A DNA stretch of 46,998 nt from Psychromonas hadalis ATCC BAA-638 (GTDB taxonomy: Bacteria; Pseudomonadota; Gammaproteobacteria; Enterobacterales; Psychromonadaceae). A model generated the notes under the pieces. It saw only the letters and a program-made list of their open reading frames with translations, was not told the origin of the DNA and did no database searches. Positions 9,412-18,815 of the stretch are shown piece by piece. The translations under genes and the position numbers were made by a program. The stretch is taken from assembly GCF_000420245.1 (NCBI RefSeq), contig NZ_ATUO01000006.1, positions 1 to 46,998 on the forward strand. Reading direction: 5' to 3'. Numbering within the stretch: the stretch's first letter is position 1; every line of letters starts with the position of its first letter.

Positions 9412-9427
9412 CTGTTTTTTTAAACAG
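9412..9427. promoter_or_regulatory. LexA (SOS) box 2 upstream of recN
   Basis: CTGTTTTTTTAAACAG is a second exact CTGT-N8-ACAG site, embedded in a longer palindrome (TACTGT...ACAGTA). It begins seven bases past box 1 on the side away from recN. Paired SOS boxes ahead of recN are known in E. coli; the second site probably covers the -35 region. Confidence 0.9.
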
Positions 9428-9470
9428 TACAGTTAATCTATTATTCTTTAAAGAATGACACGTTTAATCG

Positions 9471-10782
9471 TTGCTTTTTATCTATGATAAACAGGGAATT
9501 AATATTGTACATGCCTCATCCCCTAAAAATCAGGTAAAAAACTTACTTACTTTAAAAGATTCAAATGGCGTATTTATCATTAAAGAGCTGATTAGAGCAG
9601 GCCAGTCTGGCGGTGGTTTTCTTAAATATGTATACGCTAAACCGGGTGTGACAGGCCCACAGCCTAAGCTAAGTTATAGCGCTCCTATTAAAGGGGGAGA
9701 TTGGTATATTGGGACAGCGTTCTATATCGATGATATTGAACGCTTAACACAAATTTATAGTGATAAAGTGATAGCACAAATGCATTCACAGTTACGCTCT
9801 GCTTTTTTTAGCGCAATTATTTTGAGTGCATTAACTATTTTCATTATGCTATTTGTAGCACAAAAAATATCTCAACCTATTAATGCGATGTTAGAAACGT
9901 TAAATGATATTGCTGATGGTGAGGGGGGGTAACTCGTCGTTTAAAAATAGAGGGCAAAGATGAAATTGCTCAGTTAGGTGATACGTTTCATCGTTTTGCT
10001 AGTAAATTGCACTCTATTATTAGTGATGTTTCAGATGCAACAGAGCAAGTTTCTACTGCCGCCACTCGCATTAATAGACAAAGCTGCATGTTGAACAACA
10101 ACTAGAGACACATAATAATGAAACAGAGCAAGTTGTCACCGCTGCTACTGAGAATGAGTTCCACTCCCATGAAGTTGCTGAAAATGCGAATAATGTTGCT
10201 AATGATTCACAAGCTGCTGCTAATGATTCACAAAAAGCACAAAAAATTGTGACTTTATCTGCACAGTCGATCAATGCACTCGTTGGTGAAGTTGATCAGG
10301 CGGGTGAACATATGGACTCTTTACATGAACAATCACAAAAAATTGATGGCGTATTACAGGTGATTGGTGCGATTGTGGTCGTTGCCGATGAGGTGCGTAG
10401 CCTACGCAAGTAGAACGCAAGCAAGTACCTGAGAAATTAAAGAGATGCTTGATAAGCTTTACTATTTAGTTTCACAGGCAGTCGCTTCGATAAAATCGAG
10501 TAAAGATACCAGTAATGAAACCGTTGCTTCATCAAATAAAATAAGTGAGAGTCTCTCTCAGTGACAAATGCGCTGCAAGCTATTAATGATATGACTACTC
10601 ATATTGCTACCGCAGCAACGGAGCAAAGCTCGGTAACCGAGGAGATTAATCGTAATATGGTTGCTATTAAAGGGATTGTTGCTGAGTTGTTAGAGTCGAA
10701 TCATGAGTCTGCCTCTATTTCTCAAGAGATTTCTGGTGTGGGCAATAAATTAAAAAGCTTAGTGGTTCAATTTAAACTGTAA
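9471..10782 (+). pseudogene. Degenerate methyl-accepting chemotaxis protein
   Basis: Remains of a chemoreceptor. The first reading segment (9471-9932) encodes the end of a Cache-like sensor domain (GGDWYIGTAFYIDDIERL), a membrane span (AFFSAIILSALTIFIMLFV) and the start of HAMP. A frameshift at a run of seven G (9923-9929) breaks the HAMP domain. The next segment continues IEGKDEIAQLGDTFHRF, then shifts again near 10080 and runs to VVADEVRSLRK-stop at about 10413. About 26 residues of the highly conserved signalling tip (normally EQTNLLALNAAIEAARAGE) are missing just before VVADEV. A further shift near 10560 leads to the normal MCP end (VTNALQAINDM...VVQFKL). The sensor N-terminus is also absent. 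Several independent lesions make simple sequencing error unlikely. Confidence 0.9.
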
Positions 10783-10848
10783 ACGTTGCAAGCTTCACTT
10801 GCTATTGCATGAAAAGGGCCGTGAGTGAGTATCTTTTCTTATAACTAA

Positions 10849-11007
10849 TACCAATTGGATTAAGTCTGTGATCTAAATTTTACGCAGGGGGAATAGTTTA
10901 ATTCAAGGCTGAAGTTGACGTAGTGGTTGTTCCCTTTGTAAAACTTACAACGAAAAAGTAAGTTATTTTAACCAGTAAAATAGTTCAGCGATTTGTTCCG
11001 ATTGGTA
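10849..11007. mobile_element. TACC-ended palindromic MITE-like element, copy A (159 bp)
   Basis: Starts TACCAATTGG and ends CCGATTGGTA, with arms that are imperfect inverted copies (TTTTACGCAGGG on the left, CCAGTAAAA on the right). It is flanked by a 3-bp direct repeat TAA (10846-10848 and 11008-11010), read as a target-site duplication. It carries no coding capacity. It occupies the middle of the 364-base gap between the chemoreceptor remnant and the cbiB-like gene; the rest of the gap holds nothing I recognise. Confidence 0.85.
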
Positions 11008-11146
11008 TAACTCAAGATATTCATTATTTGTACTGATTTTTACGTTCAAAAACAATGAACCATGAAGGAAAAATAAGAGTAATAGGGCTTCCATGTTTTA
11101 GGTGTACTCGGTCGTGACGTTGTAATTATAGTTTTGAACTAATAAG

Positions 11147-12115
11147 TTAAAATGTCATAAGCTCAATGAGTAGTGGGAAAAAGGTATAACCGCTGAAGCA
11201 AAATAACCAAAACCAAGCACTTAAACTTAAGCGTTGCAGTGATAATTCTATTTTATCAATAGCGGGTGCTGAGTGGCAACCCAAAGTGGCGTAGGTGATT
11301 TTTTTATTTTGATAAAGACGGACGCCACCCAATTCTAGTTGCATACTTAATGCAAAACTTGAGAGCATTAAACCCGAAGAAAAATGGTGCCATAGTAGGC
11401 TCTGTTTGAATTTTTTAGGAATGTTTTTTACTGGTTCGTCATACAGTGAAAAGGTAAAGCTGATTAATATGTGTACCGGGAATAACAGTGCGGAGTAGAT
11501 AAAACTGGGAATCGACGTTAATGCAGTAAATTCATTTTTTTTGGCATTCCACGTCTGCGCGCAAATTTGTACGGTACGATAAAAAAGTGCGCCATAAATT
11601 CCGGTTAACATATACCAAAAAATCACTGCAAACCAAGATGCACAGAGCTGTAAGACCATTGACTCAATGGTCGCTTTATTTATACCCATTAAAGAGAGTG
11701 GTTTTGTGTCTCGCTCAGTTAATGACGCTAATTTAAATTTTGCTTGTGCTAAATTATTACGCTTTAATGCATGACTTATTTGCAGATACACCTGTTTTTT
11801 ATCGTGCCATGAAAGTAGTAAAAATAGGATCAGAATATCGATAGTGATAGGTTGATAAACGATGTTATATAATTGGCTGATGATTAGCATGCTAGGGAAG
11901 TAGATAAGGCTGATGGATAACAGGCTAGCCAAACGTTTGTAACCATCGCTACGTTCATCTAAATTCACTTTTACTGCTATTTGTTTAAAAATAAGCTCAA
12001 TAGCAGAGAGTGGGTTAAGATCTTTAGGTAATGATACAAAAAAAGAGAGCAGGGCAACCCCTATTAAAGAAAAATAGGTGCTGTACTGCGCTATAAAGTC
12101 AATTAAATCTTGCAT
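11147..12115 (-). CDS. CobD/CbiB-family membrane protein (adenosylcobinamide-phosphate synthase-like)
   Basis: CbiB-type proteins attach the aminopropanol arm in cobalamin synthesis or salvage. The protein is 322 aa, the right length, with several hydrophobic spans and the family core RDTKPLSLMGINKAT-ES...FWYMLTGIYGALFYRTV (about residues 135-185). The core diverges: the usual polar stretch after ES (NTSDG type) reads QLCASW, so substrate or activity may differ, and the related AmpE branch is an alternative. Its ATG follows the mtnN stop codon directly, so the two are surely cotranscribed, an arrangement also found in vibrios. Confidence 0.75.
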   Translation of the reverse strand: MQDLIDFIAQYSTYFSLIGVALLSFFVSLPKDLNPLSAIELIFKQIAVKVNLDERSDGYKRLASLLSISLIYFPSMLIISQLYNIVYQPITIDILILFLLLSWHDKKQVYLQISHALKRNNLAQAKFKLASLTERDTKPLSLMGINKATIESMVLQLCASWFAVIFWYMLTGIYGALFYRTVQICAQTWNAKKNEFTALTSIPSFIYSALLFPVHILISFTFSLYDEPVKNIPKKFKQSLLWHHFSSGLMLSSFALSMQLELGGVRLYQNKKITYATLGCHSAPAIDKIELSLQRLSLSAWFWLFCFSGYTFFPLLIELMTF

Positions 12116-12814
12116 TTAATCAAGTCTGTTGAGAATTGCTTCTACAAGCACAGAAGCATTTTTAGCCGCGATAGGGAGAAACTGCTCAAAGGAAAGCTCT
12201 GATTTTTTACCTGCAATATCAGAGAGTGAACGAATAATGACAAAAGGAATATTAAACTGGTGGCAGACCTGCGCAATTGCTGCTGCTTCCATCTCACAAG
12301 CTGCCATGGTAGGGAAATTATTACGTGCGATTTCTGCTTTTTTAGGATCCGCCATAAAAATATCACCCGTACAGATAAGACCTTGAATAATTTTTAGATC
12401 TTTGATTGTCTCTGCTGCATTTTGTGCAATATCAATCAGTTTTTTATCTGCTTTAAACGCCGCTGGCAATTGTGCCATCTGCCCAATTTCATAACCAAAA
12501 GCGGTTAGATCAACATCATGAAAACGTACTTCGGTTGAGATAACAATATCGCCAACATTTAAATTTGTATCGTAGCCACCTGCTGAGCCAGTATTGATAA
12601 TAGTATCTGGCTGAAAACGTTCTAATAATAGTGTTGTTGCAATAGACGCTGCAACTTTACCGATACCTGATTTAGTTAAAATTACCTGTTTGCCATTTAA
12701 TTGGCCTTGGTAAAACTCACAACCCGCAATGATTGTTGTTTCACAATTTTGTAATTTTGCTTTTAGGAGCGTTACTTCTTCATCCATTGCACCGATAATG
12801 CCTATTTTCATCAC
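12116..12814 (-). CDS. mtnN: 5'-methylthioadenosine/S-adenosylhomocysteine nucleosidase
   Basis: Cleaves adenine from methylthioadenosine, S-adenosylhomocysteine and 5'-deoxyadenosine, feeding methionine salvage and autoinducer-2 precursor formation. The protein is 232 aa. It opens MKIGIIGAMDEEV, carries the substrate loop NTGSAGG, the ribose-binding EMEAAAIA and the catalytic Asp in RSLSDIAG. Two ATGs stand in tandem at the start; the second gives the usual N-terminus. It is the first gene of a two-gene unit with the cbiB-like gene. Confidence 0.96.
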   Translation of the reverse strand: MMKIGIIGAMDEEVTLLKAKLQNCETTIIAGCEFYQGQLNGKQVILTKSGIGKVAASIATTLLLERFQPDTIINTGSAGGYDTNLNVGDIVISTEVRFHDVDLTAFGYEIGQMAQLPAAFKADKKLIDIAQNAAETIKDLKIIQGLICTGDIFMADPKKAEIARNNFPTMAACEMEAAAIAQVCHQFNIPFVIIRSLSDIAGKKSELSFEQFLPIAAKNASVLVEAILNRLD

Positions 12815-12954
12815 TTAACTCTCTGTAAACTCATCATAAAAGCTTAATGTTAGCACAATTGCGATAACTTCTTCATACAATGGTTTTTTTGTTTCACTTA
12901 ACTGTGTAAAATCGTTAATCATATTTTAAAATAGTTAAATGATTAGGGATCACC

Positions 12955-14226
12955 ATGAATGCTTTACTTGAAGATTTAAAAGCGCGCGGCCTTGTTGCAC
13001 AAACAACAGCCGATGAAGAGTTACATGAACATTTATCAAGTGGTTGTCAAACACTGTACTGTGGTTTTGATCCAACGGCAGATAGCTTACACATTGGCAG
13101 TTTAGTGCCACTGTTAACATTGAAACGTTTTCAAGATGCGGGTCATAAACCATTGGCATTAGTGGGTGGTGCGACAGGCTTAATTGGCGATCCAAGTTTT
13201 AAAGCCGCTGAGCGTAAACTCAATACCGATGATGTTGTTGAGGATTGGGTCGGGAAAATAAAACAGCAGGTCAGTGCTTTTATTGAATTTGGTGATAAAG
13301 AGAATGCTGCTGAAGTGGTGAATAACCTTGATTGGATTGGCAAAATGGATGCTATCTCATTTTTACGTGATGTGGGTAAACACTTCAGTGTTAATGCAAT
13401 GATTCAAAAAGAGTCGGTAAAACAGCGTATTGACCGCGAAGGATCGGGGATCTCATTTACCGAGTTCAGTTACATGTTACTGCAATCTTATGACTTTGCT
13501 GCCCTTAATAAGATGAACGGTTGTTCATTGCAAATTGGTGGGTCGGATCAGTGGGGGAATATTACTGGTGGTATTGATCTAACACGTCGTATGAATCAAC
13601 AGAAAGTGTTTGGTTTAACACTGCCTTTAGTGACCAAAGCCGATGGCACCAAATTTGGTAAAACAGAGTCGGGTACTATCTGGCTTGATGCCGGTAAAAC
13701 GTCACCTTACGCATTTTTTCAATTCTGGGTAACCACGCTTGATGCCGATGTTTACAAATTTTTACGCTACTTTACTTTCCTTTCAATTGAAGAGATTGAA
13801 GCGATTGAAGCTAAAGATAAAGAGATTAAAGGTCGTCCTGAAGGTCAGGGTATTTTAGCCAAAGAGGTAACACGTTTAGTGCATGGTGATGAGGGTTTAG
13901 CGTCAGCAGAGCGTATTACAGAAGCACTATTTTCAGGGGATTTAAGTTCATTAAGTGAATCAGATCTCGCGCAACTTGCGCAAGATGGTTTGCCATCAAC
14001 AGAAGTGACAGAAGCAGAGAAAACCCTAATTGAGTTATTAACCAGTTGTGAGTTGGCTAAGTCCAATAAAATGGCGCGTGAATTTACTAAAAATGGCGCG
14101 GTAAGTATTAATGGTAAAAAAGTGACTGATAGCGAGATGCTACTACAAAAGTCTGATGCATTGTTTGGAAAGTATACGGTGATCAAACGTGGTAAACGTT
14201 TATTTAACCTCTTTATCTGGAAATAA
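12955..14226 (+). CDS. tyrS: Tyrosyl-tRNA synthetase
   Basis: Class I aminoacyl-tRNA synthetase that charges tRNA-Tyr. The protein is 423 aa. The HIGH-type motif is HIGS at 46-49 ([10 protein letters not shown]), the tyrosine-binding region reads [12 protein letters not shown], and the KMSKS-type loop is KFGKT at about 233-237. The C-terminal S4 RNA-binding domain occupies about 355-423 ([10 protein letters not shown]-like region, [11 protein letters not shown]). It is divergent from mtnN with 140 bases between, and is followed after three bases by a small exported-protein gene. Confidence 0.97.
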   Translation: MNALLEDLKARGLVAQTTADEELHEHLSSGCQTLYCGFDPTADSLHIGSLVPLLTLKRFQDAGHKPLALVGGATGLIGDPSFKAAERKLNTDDVVEDWVGKIKQQVSAFIEFGDKENAAEVVNNLDWIGKMDAISFLRDVGKHFSVNAMIQKESVKQRIDREGSGISFTEFSYMLLQSYDFAALNKMNGCSLQIGGSDQWGNITGGIDLTRRMNQQKVFGLTLPLVTKADGTKFGKTESGTIWLDAGKTSPYAFFQFWVTTLDADVYKFLRYFTFLSIEEIEAIEAKDKEIKGRPEGQGILAKEVTRLVHGDEGLASAERITEALFSGDLSSLSESDLAQLAQDGLPSTEVTEAEKTLIELLTSCELAKSNKMAREFTKNGAVSINGKKVTDSEMLLQKSDALFGKYTVIKRGKRLFNLFIWK

Positions 14227-14229
14227 AAT

Positions 14230-14898
14230 ATGATTTTAAAAAAATGTGCGGTTACATTGTTAACGCTTTTTTCTGCATCACTGGTTGCTAATGTGAATAC
14301 ACAGGTTCAAAAAGAGGAAACATGGTATGACTTAAGCGACCCCCGTACTGTTTATTCTAGCTTAAGTGTTGCCGCTGGCAATGAAGGGGTCAATATCTCT
14401 GCTAGTTATGGTGGTTACTTAAATGGTCAGTATAAACATAAAATAACCGTTGAAGCGATGAACGACCTTGAGTATTACAACCTAGATTATATGCTGGTTA
14501 ATGCGAGTACAGACTCTGGTTTTACCGTTGAAAGTACATGGGATAGAGATATTTGGGGAATTAAAAACCTTAACGATACGTCATTGGGCGTTTTTGCAAA
14601 AATTCCACTGCTTAATAATAAATTAAATATTTATCCAAAATTAAATTTAGGTATGTTGTGGGGCGATGATGTTAAAACAACGACCTATATAAAATTTGAT
14701 GCAACAACACGTTACACCTTTAATCGTATGTTTTGGGTGGGTGTTACACCCACTTATACTTATGCGATGAAAGGTTATAATGTAAGAGAGTGGGATGCTT
14801 CATTAGATGCGGGTGTACAACTTTCACCCGCATTTGCGCTTGCCGCTCACGTCAATACCGAAGAAGAGTTTTGGGTTGATGTGATTTTTGCTTTTTAA
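14230..14898 (+). CDS. Exported, probably outer-membrane beta-barrel protein of unknown function
   Basis: I do not recognise the family. The protein is 222 aa with a signal peptide (MILKKCAVTLLTLFSASLVA, residues 1-20). The mature part alternates polar and aromatic residues in short beta-like strands (YGGYLNGQYKHKITVEAM, LNIYPKLNLGMLWG, FWVGVTPTYTYAM) and ends in phenylalanine (FWVDVIFAF), the signature of barrels folded by the BAM complex. It starts three bases after the tyrS stop, with GGAA inside the tyrS end serving as ribosome-binding site, and is closed by a strong terminator, so it appears cotranscribed with tyrS. Confidence 0.8.
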   Translation: MILKKCAVTLLTLFSASLVANVNTQVQKEETWYDLSDPRTVYSSLSVAAGNEGVNISASYGGYLNGQYKHKITVEAMNDLEYYNLDYMLVNASTDSGFTVESTWDRDIWGIKNLNDTSLGVFAKIPLLNNKLNIYPKLNLGMLWGDDVKTTTYIKFDATTRYTFNRMFWVGVTPTYTYAMKGYNVREWDASLDAGVQLSPAFALAAHVNTEEEFWVDVIFAF

Positions 14899-14933
14899 AT
14901 AATATTGAGATTTAAGTAAAAAGTGATTATTTT

Positions 14934-14960
14934 AGGCCACTTAAATTGAGTGGCCTTTTT
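14934..14960 (+). terminator. Rho-independent terminator of the tyrS operon
   Basis: A perfect eight-pair stem AGGCCACT/AGTGGCCT (14934-14941 with 14949-14956) with a seven-base loop is followed by a T run (TTTTTATTTTTT). It ends the tyrS and outer-membrane protein transcript. Confidence 0.93.
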
Positions 14961-15070
14961 TATTTTTTCAAAAAAGTGTGAAGACTCGCAAGTAACGTCT
15001 ATTATAAAATTACCTTTCGTTAAACAGTACGTTAAAATTAGCGCTCAGTTTTGTTTCGGAATTAATAATA

Positions 15071-17602
15071 ATGTTCACACGACTCTCATATTTTATCCTA
15101 TTTTTTCTGCTCTCTTCTCCTGCTTTTGCAGTGTTAAATGAATCCACTAAACCAAGTGGGATTAGCATCTATTTACAGCAAAATTTACCTTATTCAGGGT
15201 TTAATGCACATAAACAAGCGCAAGGATTATATGTTGATTTTTGGAATGCTTGGTCCTTAAAAACAGGCATTAGTGTTAAATTTCATCCCTATCTGCAACA
15301 GGATATTCACTTACTTTTATTAGAAAATAACCCTGCTGTTTATAGCGGTTTACAGCCTTTATTTTCAGAGAGTCAACAACTAAGTAAAATCCCATTAATA
15401 GCGATTAAAAGCGATCTATATAGTGTGTCTTCTCACAGTAATAGAGTTTCCAAAGCATTGGTGGATAAGCAAACTGAGATTATTGTTGGTGGACTTCTAC
15501 CTGAAGCACATCAATTACCCTTATTAAGAGATAAAAAAAATATTATCTACCAAGAGTATCCCGGTTTATTAGAGTTACTGCTGGATCTTTATAACGATAA
15601 AATTGATGCACTTATTCTTTTTAATATTGGCGAGGATAGTGTTGGTTTATTAGATAGTTTGTTAACCACGCTATTAAACAAAACATCTATTGATGGTCGT
15701 CATAATCAACTGTTTGCTTTTTTACCCGCCGATCAGGAAAATTTATTTAAATGGTTACAGTGGGGAAAACAGTTTAAACAGTTGGATGATAAATTACGCA
15801 TCGCATTGGTGGAAAAAAATCAGCCCTGGTGGGGGGCTTCAGCTACCATGACGCGTAATGTTTTGTTAGCAAGTGGTCTGTTTTTTATCTTTATTCTTGT
15901 TGGTCGTTCAAAGCGTAAAAAAGATCGTCAGTTTAAAGATGTCCTTGACTCCTCCCCTTATCCCCTTGTTATTTTTGCTTTAGATGGTAACGCCATCTTT
16001 TATCTTAATGATGAAGTAAAATCGCTGTTTCCTTTTAAAAAGAAAAAGAAAAAATTTATTTTTGAAGAGGCTGAAAACCAACTGTTATTATCTCGCTTTA
16101 TCAATAAAGTCAGCCATCAATCCATTATTGAAAATGCCTTGGTACGTTTATTGGTCAATGATACTTTTCATGATATCGAGATTTTTGCGAAACGTATCCA
16201 TTATAAACGTCAAACTGCTTGGTTATGCCATCTTAAAGATGTGACTGCGTTGTTAAGCGCTGAGCGTAAGTTGACTGAGGAACGAGAGCTATTACGTAAG
16301 GTACTTGACTCTATTCCAGAGCAAATTGCTTTTAAATCTCCTAAAGGCACGATTATTGGATGTAATACCGCATGGGCCCAAGCCAATAATACAACGGTTT
16401 CACATGCGACCGGACGAAGTGTTGCCGATATGATGACTCTTCCTGAAATAAAAAAACAGAAACAGCAGGAAGCAACGGTGTGGACGGGGGAAACCTATAA
16501 TACCCAAGAATGGATCCAGCAAAATAAATCCGTTAATTTGAGTTTGGTTAATATTACCAAAGTGCCGTTATACAACAATAAAGGCACTATTTTTGCCATT
16601 TTATCGATCGACAGTGATATTACCGCGTTGCATAATTTAACCAAGCAGTTAAAAGATGAAAATCTGCAACGTAAAGAAACAGAAAAAGCGCTCTCTAAAC
16701 AGAGTGTTTTATTAAGCACAGTATTTGCAGCTAGCTACGATCCGATTGCGTTATTAGATCATGAGGGGCGTATCCTTGGTGCAAATAACTCTTTTGCAAA
16801 ATTGATGAACTCTGATCCTGATGAGATGGTTGGTAAGTTGCAAAGTGAGTTTTTATCTTCTGATAAAGCAGATTGGGCAGATCGCCAAAATCAAGAAGTA
16901 CTCGCGTCTGGTAAGCCTATTATTTTTGAAGAGTTACTCTTTATTGGCGATAAGAAAACATGGTACGAAGTACATAAAGCGCCGTTTAAAGATGCTGAAA
17001 GTCACTCGCAAGGTATTGTTATTATGGCGCGAGACATTACAGTGCGTAAATTAACAGAGGAAAAATTAAGCTCTGATGCTTCTGATTTTGAGCAGAAGGT
17101 GCTTAATGATCAACTCACTAATATTGCTAATCGATGCTCTTTTGATGCACACTTTACCAAATTATGGCAGGAGGCATGTGATGAACAAGAGATGCTTTCT
17201 GTGGTGATGTGTGATATTGATTATTTTAAATCTTACAATGATAATTATGGTCACCAAATGGGCGATGAAGCCTTAAAAATTATCGCTACTGCATTACAAG
17301 CAACTGCCAATGAGATGGGCTGTTTTACTGCACGTTACGGTGGTGAGGAGTTTGTGGTGATTATCAAAGGGGGCAATGCCACTAAAGTATTTAGAGCGGT
17401 TGAAAAATTACATGAAGCGATTAAACAAACAAAAGTGGAACATCTCTATTCTGATGTGAGTCGTTATGTCACTATGAGTATGGGCTTATCGAGCCTTTTT
17501 CCAAGTGATCTTAATACCATGAAAATACTTATTGCAGAAGCTGATGCTGCTTTATATGATGCAAAAATGTCAGGACGCGATCAAATAAGTGTGCATGATT
17601 AA
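15071..17602 (+). CDS. Periplasmic-sensor, multi-PAS GGDEF diguanylate cyclase
   Basis: Membrane receptor predicted to make c-di-GMP. The protein is 843 aa. It has a signal peptide (1-20, ending SPAFA), then a periplasmic region of about 240 residues resembling a bacterial substrate-binding protein family 3 (SBP_bac_3) fold, and one membrane span at about 263-279 (NVLLASGLFFIFILVG). Three PAS-like domains follow, near 288-390, 406-520 and 546-660. The GGDEF domain starts at about 679 (DQLTNIANRCSFDAHF), with metal-binding DIDYFK and the active loop GGEEF at about 757. No RxxD inhibitory site precedes the loop (the stretch reads NEMGCFTARY), unlike the other GGDEF protein here. Ligand unknown; amino acids or peptides are typical for this sensor type. 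Confidence 0.88.
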   Translation: MFTRLSYFILFFLLSSPAFAVLNESTKPSGISIYLQQNLPYSGFNAHKQAQGLYVDFWNAWSLKTGISVKFHPYLQQDIHLLLLENNPAVYSGLQPLFSESQQLSKIPLIAIKSDLYSVSSHSNRVSKALVDKQTEIIVGGLLPEAHQLPLLRDKKNIIYQEYPGLLELLLDLYNDKIDALILFNIGEDSVGLLDSLLTTLLNKTSIDGRHNQLFAFLPADQENLFKWLQWGKQFKQLDDKLRIALVEKNQPWWGASATMTRNVLLASGLFFIFILVGRSKRKKDRQFKDVLDSSPYPLVIFALDGNAIFYLNDEVKSLFPFKKKKKKFIFEEAENQLLLSRFINKVSHQSIIENALVRLLVNDTFHDIEIFAKRIHYKRQTAWLCHLKDVTALLSAERKLTEERELLRKVLDSIPEQIAFKSPKGTIIGCNTAWAQANNTTVSHATGRSVADMMTLPEIKKQKQQEATVWTGETYNTQEWIQQNKSVNLSLVNITKVPLYNNKGTIFAILSIDSDITALHNLTKQLKDENLQRKETEKALSKQSVLLSTVFAASYDPIALLDHEGRILGANNSFAKLMNSDPDEMVGKLQSEFLSSDKADWADRQNQEVLASGKPIIFEELLFIGDKKTWYEVHKAPFKDAESHSQGIVIMARDITVRKLTEEKLSSDASDFEQKVLNDQLTNIANRCSFDAHFTKLWQEACDEQEMLSVVMCDIDYFKSYNDNYGHQMGDEALKIIATALQATANEMGCFTARYGGEEFVVIIKGGNATKVFRAVEKLHEAIKQTKVEHLYSDVSRYVTMSMGLSSLFPSDLNTMKILIAEADAALYDAKMSGRDQISVHD

Positions 17603-17613
17603 TTTTCAAAGAG

Positions 17614-17646
17614 AGCTAGAAGCGCGAAAGATTCTAGCTTTTATTT
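17614..17646 (+). terminator. Terminator between the GGDEF receptor and folE2
   Basis: A perfect eight-pair stem AGCTAGAA/TTCTAGCT (17614-17621 with 17632-17639), ten-base loop, then TTTTATTTAT. It sits between two convergent genes and its T tract serves the plus-strand gene. Confidence 0.8.
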
Positions 17647-18565
17647 ATGCTTGGTAGCCGTCTTTAATACCTTTAGTGGTAATAGACACTGCATCATGTG
17701 CATGTAAACTTTCATAATGGTTAACACGCAACCAAAAATCATCAAATTTAGTTTGTGGGTGTAGCATATATTGTAGTTGTCGTGCTGCATCTTCACAAAA
17801 CATCAGGTTTTGACCATTTAAGCGTGCAAACTCTTGTTCATCTTCTCGTTTTACCGCTGCTTGGACAGGTGTTTTAAGCGTATTTTCAATTAAGTCAATC
17901 AACTCAATTACAGGGAAAGATTGATTCTCTTTATTCAGTTTTACTTTCACTTCAACCACGCTACGCTGACTGTGTGGTGTTGCCACAATGCCTTGTGTAG
18001 AGCCTAACCAATTTAAAACTTCCTCTTTATCGATGCTATTTTGTTGGTTATATTTTTTTGCAAACTCTTCTTGAATCAATTGTCGTGCCAGCGCTGCTGA
18101 GCAAGGGCAAGTTGATGAGTAGGGAACATTTACTTGTAATTCAAAGTTGAATTGTCCATTGATTAACTGGCCAATGATAACCACAGGGTAAGCCTTCCAA
18201 CCACGCTTTTCACTGATCAGTGATTTACGGCGTAGGTGGTAATCAAATGAGAATTTCACAAAAGCTTGTTGGCTTAACTCGTGATGACTTTCTATAAAAC
18301 CTTCAAGTAACGTAGTTAATGTTTGTAGTGTTAACTCTGACTCAGTTGATAACTGGTCAAGTTGCAGATACAAACGTGACATATGTATCCCTTTAGCTTT
18401 TGCGTCGCCAAGGTTAACAAACAGTTCAGCACTTGCGCTAACTTGTTGTGGCGCACAATTATCTGTTTGTACCATAAGGGGTAGTTCAATGTTGCTCATT
18501 CCAACACGATCAAGTGTACCTTCAGTTTGAACTTGTGCGCTATTTGCGATATCTGGCATTGCCAT
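17645..18565 (-). CDS. folE2: GTP cyclohydrolase IB (FolE2 / COG1469)
   Basis: Converts GTP to 7,8-dihydroneopterin triphosphate, the first step of folate (and queuosine) synthesis, as the metal-flexible alternative to zinc-dependent FolE. The protein is 306 aa, typical. The signature CPCSAAL follows the strand YSSTC, with the catalytic/metal cysteine at C153 or C155, and KGIHMSRLY (residues 58-66) is the other family motif. In many bacteria folE2 is induced by zinc limitation through Zur; I looked upstream (18566-18815) for a classic Zur palindrome and did not find a convincing one. Confidence 0.95.
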   Translation of the reverse strand: MAMPDIANSAQVQTEGTLDRVGMSNIELPLMVQTDNCAPQQVSASAELFVNLGDAKAKGIHMSRLYLQLDQLSTESELTLQTLTTLLEGFIESHHELSQQAFVKFSFDYHLRRKSLISEKRGWKAYPVVIIGQLINGQFNFELQVNVPYSSTCPCSAALARQLIQEEFAKKYNQQNSIDKEEVLNWLGSTQGIVATPHSQRSVVEVKVKLNKENQSFPVIELIDLIENTLKTPVQAAVKREDEQEFARLNGQNLMFCEDAARQLQYMLHPQTKFDDFWLRVNHYESLHAHDAVSITTKGIKDGYQA

Positions 18566-18815
18566 GAGGAAAAACTCCCATTAACACGGTATAAAAATAA
18601 GTAAATTTAGGCGATGCATTATAAACGGGTTCGTCACAATTAAAAACCACCAAATGAAAAGGATTATCAGTGATTGACTTGATCGCTTATTTATTGACCA
18701 TTAACTTGCTCTGTTAAGGTAATAACTGAAAATTAATTTAGAAAATGTGTAATAACCTGAATAATTTAAGGGCGATATTGCTTACAATTGGACTTTATTT
18801 TTAATAGAGATTGGC

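Noticed and set aside
9471-10782. Programmed frameshifting at the seven-G run of the chemoreceptor gene
   Set aside because: The gene has several further lesions and lacks its 5' end and signalling tip, so simple decay explains it better.
12815-12954. Riboswitch, T-box or tRNA ahead of tyrS
   Set aside because: The 140-base gap has no specifier or antiterminator structure, and T-boxes are not expected in this group; no cloverleaf is visible.
18566-18815. Zur operator upstream of folE2
   Set aside because: No convincing GTTATA-N-TATAAC type palindrome was found in the intergenic region.
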